Below are positions 12,801 through 24,211 of a stretch of 64,000 nt of DNA, one piece after another. Made by a program: the position numbers and the translations under genes. The DNA lies in NCBI GenBank assembly GCA_023846275.1, contig CM043875.1, positions 9,171,958 through 9,235,957 of the forward strand. Direction: 5' to 3'. Origin of the DNA: Vanilla planifolia. Its lineage: Eukaryota; Streptophyta; Magnoliopsida; Asparagales; Orchidaceae. Positions within the stretch are counted from its first letter, which is position 1. The number at the start of each line of letters is the position of its first letter. Under the pieces are notes generated by a model that had not been told where the DNA came from, searched no databases, and saw only the letters and a program-made list of their open reading frames with translations.

Positions 12801-14011
12801 CAAGTTTTTTTATTGTTGCACAAGTTATAGTTTTCGCAATTTGTAAGCATGAAAGTATTTCTAAAAAAATAACATCATGAATATTCATGCTAACAAAAAA
12901 GTTAAAGGCATATCTATGCTAAAGGACATCAATAACATTTTCACATGTTCTAAATGATCTTGATCACAATTCAAACTATCACTAAGAGTACTCATAATTT
13001 AATATTTTATCTTTAATAAGCCTTAAGAGAGTACCAATATAAATCATGAATTAACTAAGGAATTCATAAAAAGAAATTATAAATTAACACTTTCTACTAC
13101 GATTCTTTTAACATCATACATACATTCAAAACTTTACCAAGTTTCTTAAAACAATCCTAATATGCTAGCATATCCTTATCTTCAACATGATCAACAATTT
13201 AGCATAGAAACATGACATCCAAATTTAGAAAAAAAACCTATGCTTACATAACTCTTGATCATTTCACCTTAATTTAGAGTTTAGCATGACATTTTAAGCA
13301 ATATAAATCAAGCATATCACAATTTTCCATCATACGAAGCATTACAAATTCTTCATGTTCTTGTATAACCTAAGACTAAAACATGTAATTTGTATTAACA
13401 ATACTTGATTTTAATTTCCTAAAATGCATCTACATTTATGTTCAAGGCATAAGGATGCCTACCTCTTGAATTAGATAGAGTTTTAGTCCACTTTAGATCT
13501 CCTTCATTTTATAGTTTGGCTTACAAAATCTCTTTCTTCCTTTTCCTCACTCTTGGTGATATCTTCCTTAGCCTTCTTAGATGGGGCTTCCTTTGATTAA
13601 CTATGGCTATGGAACAAAAAAATATGTCAAACCCTAGCATATCATGTCCTGCCAAGAAAAATAATCCCTTCCTTAACTCTAGATAAGTAGTTAATTTGGA
13701 ATCTCTTCCCTTTATCCATGCTAAGGCACCTTACCAACTTCTTTTTTTTTGTTTTTTCTTGCATTATCCAATCAACCCTCAATCTTAACCATAAGAGGTC
13801 CTTTGTAATTATCCCTTCAAGAATTGTTTCAAAAGATATTCATATGATAAAGCCATTTTTTATTCCAAAATTGATTTCAAATTTCAAACTAAACATAAAT
13901 TCAAAATTTGAATAATTTCAATTTTCAAATTTTAAATTTCCATTTAAAATTTAAATAATGAATTAAGGAGAAAAAGTGCTAAATTAAGAAAATCACACAT
14001 TAGGTGTATCA
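9801..14011 (-). repeat. LTR1, 4.2-kb Del/Tekay-like LTR
   Basis: The left edge (TATCACACC, a mutated TGTCACACC) follows the primer-binding site of copy A. The right edge (GTGTATCA) abuts the polypurine tract of copy B. It aligns through most of its length with LTR2 (17,034-24,211 without its insert): for example CCCTAAGGTTT-type sequence, AAACCTTAAACCTTAAG (11,703) against AAACCTTTATCCTTAG (18,593), and CATCTACATTTATGTTCAAGGCAT (13,425) against the same words at 23,482. No gene is present. The small ORFs at 10,425 and 13,718 are chance. It lies between two internal regions and is the 5' LTR of copy A and 3' LTR of copy B. Confidence 0.85.
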
Positions 14012-14025
14012 TTTCTCCCAAATTA
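14012..14025 (-). other. Polypurine tract of copy B
   Basis: The plus strand reads TTTCTCCCAAATTA, which is AATTTGGGAGAAA on the minus strand, directly before the LTR1 edge. That is the position and composition expected of a Gypsy polypurine tract. Confidence 0.65.
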
Positions 14026-15325
14026 AATGGATTATGCCCTTGAAATCAAGCAAACAACTTTGGTCATGGTAAATCTCAGTTTCTAAATCCCAAGTAGCAA
14101 CTTGCTCCATTTGATTATACCACAATATTTTAGCATGGGAAAAGTTTTTTTTTCCTCAATTTTGTGTGGGATTCTAGAATGCAAATAAGGTATTCTTGAT
14201 AAGTAACATCTTGCTAGATTTGAAGCACATCAAGCTCCTCATAATGAACTATTGAAGGAATTAAGACAAACATTTTCGAGTTAGATACGAGGAACACAAC
14301 ATTTGTTCCCGCCAATGCTTTAAGAAATTGCAAACAACAAGCCACGGCCCTAATCTTTTTTGTGATCTAACTCATTTCATTATATTTATGTCTCTATTTA
14401 GAAGCCTTCCCAAATTGGAACAACCTTTGCATAGGACCAATTTTCAAAAATACCTAATTCTAATTTCAAAGCTTATCTCTTATTCTTACAATCAAAATAT
14501 TTCTTCTATTGTTTTTGCACCACAACATGCCAAAGGTCTTTTTGAACTCACCCTCAACCTAACATACAGGAGATCTACAATGTCACTCATATAAAGCCTC
14601 ATATAGTACCATGCAAATAACTAACTAATGTTGTTATTATAAACAAACTTTATTAGTGTTAACTATTTAACCTAATTTGAGGAGTATGATTGTTCACTAT
14701 GTCTTAATAAATCCTCCAAGATTACCCATCTATCTAAGGATGACATGTTGTATAAAATCAAAGAGTAGTTCATAGTACTTAATGTAGATGATTCCAAAAT
14801 TTAGAGGCAAATTTAGCATCTTTATCAAAGATAATCACTTAAGGAACACCAATAGAAAGGCTATTTATTACACATAAATTTCTATTAATCTTCTTATTAA
14901 GTTTGTCTTCTTTACAACCAAAAATTAGTCAATTTAATAAATCAATCTACATGAACCCAAATCATGTCACATCCTTGTTGCTTCCTTGGTAATTTAGAAG
15001 CAAACATGGAAATTTCATCCCAGTTCCATTTTGTTATGGCCAATTCTTGTAATATTCCACCAAGATCTTAACATTTAACTTTAACTCTCTAACAAGTCAA
15101 GCATTTATAAACATAGTGAGTCACAACCTTCTTTAAACCTCCCCATCAAAAGATAGTCTTCATAAATATTTTAGCTTCTCCTATATGAATTATCATTCTA
15201 CTATCAGAGCCATTATCATCAAACTATCTCAAAACCCTTAGAGTTGAGGGACATACCACTTATCAAGATAGGTTATCATGCCATCCTTAATAAAATAATC
15301 CTTAGACTTCTATTACAATGGAGTA
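14026..15325 (-). pseudogene. Integrase with C-terminal chromodomain, Del/Tekay-like copy B
   Basis: At 14,060-14,135 the minus strand gives AKILWYNQMEQVATWDLE, which matches the chromodomain pattern 'VKV-W-NH---EATWE-E' typical of chromovirus integrase tails; in this family the domain helps to steer insertion to chromatin. To the right, reading upstream, comes integrase sequence collinear with 1-887, including the block around 14,560-14,600 equivalent to the 'EALYGR' region. Many stops occur. The plus-strand ORF at 14,328-14,594 is an antisense shadow. The chromodomain places these elements among chromoviruses. Confidence 0.8.
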
Positions 15326-16615
15326 ATTACCCTGTAAAGTTAAAGATCCTCCTATTGAAGTGTCCTCTTATCAAACCTATCAACCTAGGTGCTATGAGTG
15401 TTGAGCCAAGCTAATAAATCCTTGACTACTAAATGAATTTAAGCTCTAATGATATTAAACATAGCTTCCTTTTTTGATTACTCTACAAACATCGACCTGA
15501 GGATGGTGCCTCTACTCAAAGCACTTGCTACTAAGTTGTCATTATACTTGTAATATTTTATATCTAAGTTACTATCTTTAATAAGCTCTAACCAATGCCT
15601 TCACCTTAGATTAAGTTATCTTTGGGAAAAGATACACTTATGGCTATTGTGATTAGATACTAACACAACCCTCATACTATATGTAATGACCCCAAATCTT
15701 AGAAAAAATACCACTGTGACTGGCTCCAAATCTTGACTTGGATAATTTCACTCAAAAATCATGCCCCATAATTTCCTAGATGCATAGGCCACAACTCTAC
15801 TATTCTACATAAGACTTGCTCCTAAACCACTATTTGAAGCATCATAATAGACCTGATAAGGCTTACCTTACTCTAGCAAGGTCAATAGTGGAGTCACACT
15901 AAATCTATTCTTAAGGTCCATAAAGCTTTGTTCACATTTATCTATCCATGAAAAAATTATCTTTTCTAGTCAACTAGGTAAGAGGTGCTACAATTTTGAA
16001 GTTGTGCAAAATTATATGATAATAACCTACAAGACATAATTAATTATGAATCTCAATCACTAAGGTTGGTCTCTTCAAGTCAATAATGGCTCTGGCCTTA
16101 CTAGAACCAATCAAAACCCCTTCAACACTAACAATATCCCAAAAGAAAGCTACCTACATAATCTAAAAGGAGCACTTGCAAAATTTTGCATCTGGCTACT
16201 TATTGTTTAAAGATGTTATGCATGCTCTTCTCTACTCTTGGAATACACAAATATATCACAAATGTACACTATGATGAATTGGTCCAAAAAGGGCAGAAAA
16301 ATGCAATTCATCAAATCCATGAATACTGTAGGTGCATTGTATAGCCCAAAAGGAAAAAACTTTATAATCAAAGTGCCTATGATGTGCCCTTTAAGGTTGT
16401 TTTTGGGATATTTTTTCCCAAATTCGAAATTGAGGATAACCTAAATGAATATCAGACTTGGAAAAAGCAAAGACACTCTACAATTGGTTAACTAGATCAT
16501 CAATTTGCAAGAAGGGATAATGATTTTTAATAGTCACCGTGTTTAGCTTATAGTAATACACACATCTACATAGGTTACCATCCTTTTATCATGACAACCC
16601 ATTGCATCAAATAAC
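15326..16615 (-). pseudogene. RNase H and reverse transcriptase remnant, Del/Tekay-like copy B
   Basis: Collinear with 8,131-9,400. The minus strand shows the RNase H block near 15,640-15,760 (IWGHYI, then a degraded DHKSL region), the CSF-L---VAFLGI-type block near 16,140-16,190, and [17 protein letters not shown] sequence near 16,330. The start of RT is degraded around 16,530-16,600 (YVDVCI, matching 'CVDYR'). As in copy A, sequence before this point jumps directly into gag. The 68-codon plus-strand ORF at 16,238 is antisense to the RT. Confidence 0.8.
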
Positions 16616-17017
16616 TCCTAAATGTGTGCTAGCCAATCATCCATTAAGGTTGGACCTACCATGCTTGAAAAGGCTTACAGTCCCAATTGCATGAAAGCCT
16701 ACAAGAATGGCTCCTCCAAAGTACAAGAAAGACCTAAAGTCTCTCAATCCTAGTTAACCAACTTGACTATGGTTATCTTTGGACTTGTTTTATATCTATT
16801 GGGTCTCTCAAGATAGCACTATAGGTCTTGACCATCTCTATCAAGTAGAAATACTATACTTAATTACTTTTGGAAAGAACTAGAATACAAATTAATTTAT
16901 CTAAATTATAAATCATGCTTAAACTTAATACTCTCCACCTTAATGGGATTAGACTAATCTATCCAAGTTTGTCCTGATCTTTACTTAAATAATCTTAACG
17001 TTGATAGTTTGACCTCG
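16616..17017 (-). pseudogene. gag fragment joined directly to RT (copy B)
   Basis: Matches 9,400-9,784, with the same words GCTAGCCAAT, GCATGAAAGCC, GGGTCTCTCAAGATAGCACTATA and CCATCTCTATCAA. It is the 5' end of gag plus leader. Most of gag and all of the protease are absent, which leaves this copy unable to make its own particle. Confidence 0.7.
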
Positions 17018-17029
17018 GTTATGATACCA
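17018..17029 (-). other. Primer-binding site of copy B
   Basis: The plus strand reads GGTTATGATACCA, a near match to the reverse complement of the tRNA-iMet site. LTR2 begins 5 bases to the right. Confidence 0.8.
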
Positions 17030-19177
17030 ACTCTATCACTCTCCATTTTGAAAGAATGTTTTTCCAAGGGATGTAATAAGACATATACACCAATTAATAT
17101 ATTTGATTGACCTCCTTTCACTCTCTGAGCTTAGCATTCAAACTGAGAGTTATGATCTCCCAATCTAATAGTCAATCTAATGGCATGTCCAAAATGAATC
17201 ACATTCCTACTTCAACTAATACTTAATTTGATTAAGAATTGGTCATCTTTAGGTTAGATAACTTGCATAGTGCACTGGTCTATACATGGTACCAAAGTAA
17301 TCTATACATATGAGTAACCATATCTATGTAATCCATAACATAGACAAATAATCACAAGATCTAAACCATGACATGACAAGTAAATCATAAAAATTAAGTC
17401 AAATTTAATATTCTATATAACCAAAAGTCTAACATAAAATATCTCACATAGTTCAATATCTAACATAAAACATCAATGTTGAGAATAAAGAGTAAAACTA
17501 GGACTTGACTAGAAATGATTAAAAAGTAATCCAATACGATACTAACTTAGATCCCCCCACACTAATGTTATAATAACTACTAACTCTCTATTCCTACAAA
17601 TGATTTGACAGTCCATACTTGAGCTCTACCAATCACATGGATCACTCTATATGGCTCAAAAAATATTATCACTTGTGGTACTCAACAACCATAAGTTCAG
17701 GTACACTCATAATTTACCATGATGTCCTATTAATAAGGCATATAACCTACATATCTAGTGAGTCTTAACATCTAATATATTTAAGCTACTTAGTTCTTAG
17801 TTGAGGAATCCATCACTAGGGTCCACTCATCTTAATCTATATTATCATTAATAGACTTGGTTACTCAACATTAATATAGTTTTGCTTATATTTATTTATG
17901 GTTATCTAAGTTTAATCAATCACCTCACTTTTTTTTAGAACTTAAACCATTAACCAACAATTTGGGTCTCCTCTAACCCTAATATCTAAGCTAACCTTAG
18001 GATCTCATCAAACACTAGTCAGCTTATCTAAGGTATTTTTCTTTTTCAAATTTCATATATTTGTGTCTAATCCTTGCCTATTACTTAACCTAAGAGTGTT
18101 ATTAGAATCCTTTCGTTCATTTTTGTGGTTATTAAAGTTATAAATCCATAGCTTAGATCCTTTAAGATATTATCTTTGATATTTGACCTGTGTTCATAAG
18201 CGTTATATTAGTGACTCTCTCTTATCTCATAAACTAATCTAAGTCACTTCACACTTCCCAAAGGCATCTCTTCAACTGCATACATCTCCTTGACCATCAT
18301 TTATGCTATTACTGCATGGACTAAGAGCCTAATTTAAGGATACTAGGATCTTACCCATCAAATCAACTAGATTAATGTTTAACCAAAATTTATGTGATCA
18401 TTGTCCCATAATTATATTTAGCACCACTCCTTTGGCTAAAAGTGAGATCATTATCTCATTCAACCCTCATCCAGGGTATAACTGAGAGCCTCATCAAATC
18501 ATAACCTTATTTTGAATGTGCTCAAAGTCTTACCAAGTATATGATATTCTCAATTCAACCTTAATTCGTATCTTAAGGTTTGCTTCATGTAAAACCTTTA
18601 TCCTTAGTAATTTTACCTTGCTAATTCCTAAGCTATTCTTAACCTTATCAATGGTCATTTAGAGTTCTAACTTACTTTTAATCCTATTTAACTTATTATA
18701 TTCAAAATTTAAATCTTAGATACTCAAATTTCAAATTTAAGATCTTGAAATTTCAAATCCTCTATGATTTAATTTATAAATCCTAAGACTTCTTGATCAA
18801 TCTAATAATTTCATAAGTCTATTTTAAGCCAACTAAGCATATTAGCAAGATTGAGTTCTTTCTTAATATCTTACCTTTGCTTAACCAAACCAAATGCTTT
18901 TTGCTATACTTTGTTAAGACTTAAACCCCCTATAACCTTCTTTTACAGCCAACTCAATCCCCATAATCCTCTTCACATGAGCTCACTTACCTTAGAAGCT
19001 ATTATAAACCCATTTATAGGTCTTTCCTTGTATTACATGTCCATGGCCATGTCTTACATTCAACTAATTGGACTAACTTGAGATTATCAACCCTTTCCTG
19101 GAAACTCAAATATCTATTTAAGTTAAACCTTGTGATCAATAGTGAAAACTTAGACTTTGATTAATAGTGAAACCTTG

Positions 19178-19949
19178 TGATCAAGAGCTATATTTTAGGT
19201 TCATTGAACCCAAAAATTGTGAAAAAAATTAAGAGAAGAGACAAAAATAATAAAAAATATCATAGTATGAAGCTCAAAGAGTCGCTAGATGGTGCGTTTG
19301 CTGGCTCTTTGTAGGTGTGCTTAACTAGCGATGGTTAAGCATTGTGCATAGAAGTGCAAGAGCACATGAAGAAAGATATGGCATGCCAGACACCCATAGA
19401 TTCTCGCACATGACTACCAAGGAGGGTGTGCATGCATCCTATCAATCACTTACTGTACATGCATTCCATGTGCAAGCAATAAATAAACCTACCACCCACC
19501 ATTAAAACACGTGCATAGAGTTCTTTTTTGCACACAAAACATAATACCAACATGCATGAATAATGTCCTGGTGCAAGTAGACACATGCAGATAGAGGAGC
19601 GCATGCACTGGGTTAGGTTAGTTAGGCATGAAATTTATAAAATTTTATATTTTTTGTCAAAAGTGAATGTTTTTTATTTTATAATAAAATATTATATCTA
19701 AAAGTCTATATAAATAGGTAAAAATGATATATAAAGTAATTCAAAACTCTGTAATTCAAAATTTTATAAATGTATCATTTGAAGAGAAACTTCTTAGAGA
19801 ATTCAATCTCCTTGTGATAAAAATCTCTTCTCCTTTCTTTTATTCCTTAGATCCTCACCATTTTCTACACTTCTACTTCCACTATTATGACTTAAACAAG
19901 AAGGTCTATTATCAAGGGCTTGAGGCAAGAACACTTCATAAATAGATCA
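19178..19949 (+). repeat. 5' LTR of TR-GAG1
   Basis: About 770 bp, starting TGATCAAGAG and ending near AGATCA. It aligns with 21,628-22,343 at the start (TGATCAGGAG), across the ATTTTATATTTTT region, the TATA region and the CTCCTTATGATAAAAA stretch. The middle third (about 19,290-19,620), rich in GCATG and CACATG words, is the most diverged. The 73-codon ORF at 19,724 is inside the R/U5 part and is not a gene. Confidence 0.8.
19707..19716 (+). promoter_or_regulatory. TATA box in the TR-GAG1 5' LTR
   Basis: TATATAAATA at this position is matched by TATATAAAA at 22,144 and 50,168 and by a decayed TTTATATTAA at 47,591, always followed about 25 bases later by a TATGAAGTAATT-like word. Conservation among four LTRs supports it as the element promoter. 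Confidence 0.6.
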
Positions 19950-19958
19950 AATTATTTT

Positions 19959-19970
19959 TGGTATCAAAAT
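19959..19970 (+). other. Primer-binding site of TR-GAG1
   Basis: TGGTATCAAAAT keeps the first 8 bases of the tRNA-iMet site. The equivalent in TR-GAG2 is at 47,858. Confidence 0.7.
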
Positions 19971-19987
19971 ACTTCAATTCAACACTG

Positions 19988-21060
19988 ATGATAAGAGCAA
20001 AGAAGATGGTAGTTAAAATGTAAGTTGTAAAATAAAATCATTAGATTACAAAAGCTTCAATCGAGGTGACTACACCAATAATTTCATCGTTGAGCTTGAA
20101 GATACAGTTAACTCTATTGACCCAATAAATATAAGTATTAATAAAGATAATATTAAAATATGAATCCCTTCTTATGATGGATCCAAAAGACATCTATCAA
20201 AACAAAATATGTTAATTAAAAAAATTATGATTTAAGTAGAAATCCTAAGATAATTGGAGATATAGATGAAGATGACATCAATCTCACCCTCTCAATGCAT
20301 GAGAATCAATAATATCCTTTCAAGATAGATGTAACACTTAATTTATCAATTTATGATGATACAATAGTTACAAAGAAATTAGATACTTAGTTGGAGCAAC
20401 TAAAAATATATTTCTCTCTATATTATTATTTAATAATTCATAAAGTGGTGTTGCTCTATTTAAAATAACAAGTCATGCATTAGCCTAGTGATGCTCACTA
20501 AGAAATAACATAGTTATAGAAGTAACTTAGAGTCACTTTAAGAAATTAATCTAAGAAGAATTTTATCCCATGAATTATATTGAGAAAAGTTGTAGAAAGT
20601 TGAATAGCTTACGATAATAATAAGGATAAAATAAGAATATATCATGGAATTCTATCTACAAGCTATGAGTTTAGAAATACTTATTAAAAAGATACAAGCA
20701 TTATCAAAATATATTATAGGTATATATTATTTTATTGTCATTAAAGTATCTCTTTTTCCTATTCAATCTTTAAAACAAGCTAATATATTTGTAATAGCTA
20801 ATAAAAAGAATAATAAATACAAACAGATAAAACTAAAATGATAAAATACCAAGAAGTTTAAATATAAGTCTGATCTGTAGAAGTATTTTGATCACTTCAA
20901 GAAGGATAAAGTTCAAGAAAGATAAAATACTTATTATAATAAAAACTAAAAAATAACTTAAAATACCTTTTCAAGTTGATGAAAGATTATCTCTTATGGT
21001 GAACCCAAAAGAGATATATCATGAAGCATAATAGAGAGAAGAACTCTTCACCATTTAAAT
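19988..21060 (+). pseudogene. gag of TR-GAG1
   Basis: Start chosen at ATGATAAGAGCAAAG, which aligns with ATGGTAAGAGCAAAG at 47,885 in TR-GAG2. At 20,315-20,420 the translation reads FKIDVTLNLSIYDDTIVTKKLDT-LEQLKIYF in pieces, matching the 'IP-YDGT-DAEKLD-WL-QLE-YF' start of a retrotransposon gag domain. It continues with LFKITSHALA and TSHFKKLI-EEFYPMNYIEKS (20,455-20,595), then KYIIGIYYFI, SLFPIQSLKQANIFVIA (20,700-20,800). These follow the order of the gag capsid region: 'ALAWW', 'W--F--L-R-QFYP-GY', 'KYIGGL', 'ELSLF---S-EQA'. Several stops interrupt it. No clear CCHC knuckle survives. Confidence 0.8.
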
Positions 21061-21460
21061 ACAACTAAAGAAAAAACATATTAGTTTGATTATTGATACT
21101 AGAACAAGAAAAGCTTAATATTAAAAAGTTTGTAAAAAGGCTAAAATTAGATATTACATATCGAAGAACTTATTCCCTAACGTGGATTCATAAAGACTTT
21201 AAGATGAGAGTTAAAATATAATATAATATAAAGTTTGTCATCACCAAAGATTATTTTGATAAGGTTATCTATTAAGTGATACCTCTAAATTTTGTCATAT
21301 TATACTAAGAAATCTATATTTTTGAGATCGAGTTGTCCATTTACTATTGATGAGGACAATGATGTTTATTTATGAAGGATGGACAACACTTTCATATAAC
21401 ACGACAAAAAAAGAAGTGGTAAAAGAAGTTTTTGGTGATCACCAAATGAAGAAGCTAATG
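21061..21460 (+). pseudogene. Aspartic protease remnant of TR-GAG1
   Basis: At 21,089-21,110 the translation shows LIIDTRTRK, which has the position and form of the retropepsin active site (DTG with G replaced by R). A degraded KFVITKDYFDKVI block and NLYF-DRVV follow at about 21,225-21,330. These correspond to the better preserved protease sequence at 49,225-49,360 of TR-GAG2. Both are followed within about 200-300 bp by the polypurine tract and 3' LTR, with no RT between. Confidence 0.6.
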
Positions 21461-21627
21461 AACACTAGCAAATATATATGTTTCTAGTAAACAAAGTAAA
21501 AAAAAAACCATTTCATGAGGATGATAGATGTCTCAAACTCTTAAAGAAGAAAATCAAACTAGATCTTACAATAAATCAATTCAAAAAAAGATTTGATGAG
21601 GCTCAAATCATAAAAAGAAGAGACCTA

Positions 21628-22343
21628 TGATCAGGAGCTTAACTCTTATCATTAAACCCTAAAATTAAAAAAATCAAAAGAGAAGAAAAAATAATAAAAA
21701 GTAACATCACAACATGAAACAACAAGATACGGGCATGATGGTTGGCTATAATTGTGTTGGTCACATGCTGCACACAAAGGTGCAGATGCCCACATAGTGA
21801 GATGCATCATGATGGATGCCCACTCATGTTGGCATGCATGATCACATGGGATGGGTGCACATATGCTACATGTACCCCTTTTTAGCCAGCAACCATGAAG
21901 TCCTCATAGGTGGACCAACCACATCACTGTTGTCAACGCATGTACGAAAGGCTTGTCTACTCAAAGGAATAGTACCAATGTGTATGAACAGTACCCTAGC
22001 ACAGGTGAAAGCTTGAATGTAGCATGGGCATGCCTACAAGATTAGGCCAATTTATTATGGAATTTACTAAATTTGTGGAATTTTATATTTTTAGTTAAAA
22101 TCATATATTTTTTATTTTATAATAAATATTATATTCAAACTTCTATATAAAAGGATAAGAAAGATGTATGAAGTAATTCAAAACTCTAAAATTAAAAATT
22201 CAAGAATTCAAAACCCTTTGAATAAAAACTTCATAGAGAATTTAACCTCCTTATGATAAAAACTCTCTTCTCCTTTATTTTATTCCTTAGTATCTCATCA
22301 TTTCCCATGCCTCAACTTTCGTTATTGTGATTAAAAAAAGATA
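21628..22343 (+). repeat. 3' LTR of TR-GAG1
   Basis: Begins TGATCAGGAG after a purine-rich AAAAAGAAGAGACC tract. The first 60 bases, the TATA region at 22,144 (TATATAAAA) and the downstream CTCCTTTATTTTATTCC stretch match the 5' LTR. The last about 70 bases of the 5' LTR are missing or unalignable, so the right boundary is uncertain by about 20 bp. Host LTR2 sequence resumes with CTATCTTATGTTGAAG. The 66-codon ORF at 21,816 is in the diverged GCATG-rich section and is not a gene. Confidence 0.75.
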
Positions 22344-23800
22344 TGCTATCTTATGTTGAAGTTTTTAAGTTAAACTTTTCCTCTAACCAAACCTAAAAAG
22401 ACCAACAATAACCTTAACCTTTTTTTAGAGCTTAGCTAAGACTCAGAAGTCCTTACAAGAAATCTTAGAGTTCTCCCTCACCCTAAAGCCATCCAAATTC
22501 TTTATTTTGGCCTTTCTATTCACTATAAGCTTATAGTTGAGCCCTTCTATTCAACCTTAAGGCATAACTTGAGTCATTAAGCCCCAATTTTGTTACAAAA
22601 TTCAATCCTAGGTTTTCTTTTGTTTAGAAGTAATATTTTTTAAGTCAAAATAAGGTCTTATTGTATAGTTAAAAAAAGTGCATTACAAAGTTTTCATACT
22701 AAGTTTTCTTAATTAAATGGAATTATACTCAACTAAATTCTAAATCATAATATTTGATGACTTTAATTCTTCCAAGCTATATTAAATGCATATTGATAAT
22801 AATACTTTCATTAAAATGTATTAACCATATCATAACAAGTTTTTCAATTGTTACACAAATCATTATTTTCTCAATTTGTAAGCATGATAGTATTTTCAAT
22901 AAAACTAATGTCATGAATATTCATGTTAATGTAAAATTTAGCAACCCATCTATACTAAAGAACATAAACAATATTCAAGCATCTACTAAATAATCTTAAT
23001 CATAATTCATGCTATTATTAAGGATACTCATAATTTAATATTTTTATCTTTAGCAAACCTTAAGAGGTCACTAATATAAATCATAAATTAACTAAGAAAT
23101 TCATCACATAATCATATGTTAACACTTTTCACTAGGATGCTTTTAACATCATACATACATTCAATACTTCACCAAGTTGTTTAAAAACAATCTTAATATG
23201 ATAGCATCTCCTTATTTTCAACATGATCAATCAATTTATCATAGCAAATATAATATAAGATTTTGGTAAAACAAACCTATGGTTACATACATCATTATCC
23301 TTTCACCTCAATCAAGAGCCTAAAATGACATTTCAAGCAATATAATTCAAGCATATCACAATTTTCCATCGACTTGAGAGCCATGATAAAGAAAGCATTA
23401 CACATTCTTCACATTCTTGCTTAATTAGAGGTTATAACAAACAATTTGTATTAAAAATACTTGATTGTAGTTTCTTAATATGCATCTACATTTAAGTTCA
23501 AGGCATGAGGACTCTTATCTCTTAAATTAGGTAGAGGTTGCACCACTTTGGATCTCTTCTTCTTCATAGCTTGGCTTCCAAAATCTCTTTTTCCCTCTTC
23601 CTTGCTCTCAATCATGGCTTTATAGGTCTTCTTAATTAGGGCATCCTTTGATTAATTATGGTTAGGGTTCAAGAAAAATATCTAACCCTAACATATCATG
23701 CCTTCTCTAGCTAAACAATCACTTCCTTAACTTTAGCTAAGTTAGTTAATTTCGAATTATCTTATTTTATTATCCATACTAAGGTGCCTTATCCACATTT

Positions 23801-24158
23801 TTCTTTTTGTTTTCTTTCATTATCCAACTAGCCTTAATGTTTTTCGTAATAAGCCTTTGTAATTATCCCTTTAAGCATTTCTTTCACAAGATATTAATGT
23901 GAAAAATCTATTATTTTATTTTAAAATTAATTTTAAATTAAATATGAATTTAAAATTTAAATAATTTTAACTTTAAATTTTCTTTTTGTTTTCTTTCATT
24001 ATCCAACTACCCTTAATGTTTTCCATAATAAGTCCTTTGTAATTATCCCTTTAAGCATTTCTTTCACAAGATATTCATGTGAAAAATCTATTATTTTATT
24101 TTAAAATTAATTTTAAATTAAATATGAATTTAAAATTTAAATAATTTTAACTTTAAAT
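23801..24158. repeat. 179-bp tandem duplication in LTR2
   Basis: TTCTTTTTGT starts one unit at 23,801 and the next at 23,980. The two 179-bp units are nearly identical, with only a handful of differences (for example ACTAGCC against ACTACCC). LTR1 has a single copy of the corresponding sequence (13,740-13,950). Confidence 0.9.
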
Positions 24159-24211
24159 TTTTATTTAAAATTTAAATATCACATTAATGAGAACTTACAT
24201 GGGGTCTAGCA

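Larger units (their letters stand above)
19178..22343 (+). mobile_element. TR-GAG1: non-autonomous LTR element with gag and protease only
   Basis: A complete, degraded LTR element of about 3.2 kb in the plus orientation, inserted in LTR2. It consists of a 5' LTR (19,178-19,949), a primer-binding site (19,959), a gag-protease region (19,988 to about 21,440), a polypurine tract (about 21,611-21,625) and a 3' LTR (21,628 to about 22,343). Nothing resembling RT, RNase H or integrase fits between the protease and the 3' LTR. TR-GAG2 at 47,290-50,436 has the same plan. Terminal-repeat retrotransposons carrying only gag are a described class in plants (TR-GAG); a protease domain in addition is what I read here. 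Such elements must borrow RT and integrase from autonomous relatives. Confidence 0.8.
17034..24211 (-). repeat. LTR2, Del/Tekay-like LTR split by TR-GAG1
   Basis: About 4.0 kb once the 3.2-kb insert at 19,178-22,343 is removed. The left edge (TATCAC) follows copy B's primer-binding site; the right edge (GTCTAGCA) is followed by integrase of yet another internal region. Both halves align in order with LTR1, and the break falls within an AGTGAAAACTATACTACTTATG-type stretch of LTR1 (12,288-12,310). It contains a recent 179-bp tandem duplication near its right end. No gene lies in it apart from the insert. Confidence 0.85.

Noticed and set aside
14328..14594. 88-codon plus-strand ORF
   Set aside because: Antisense to integrase of copy B, and the same region in copies A and C is not open.
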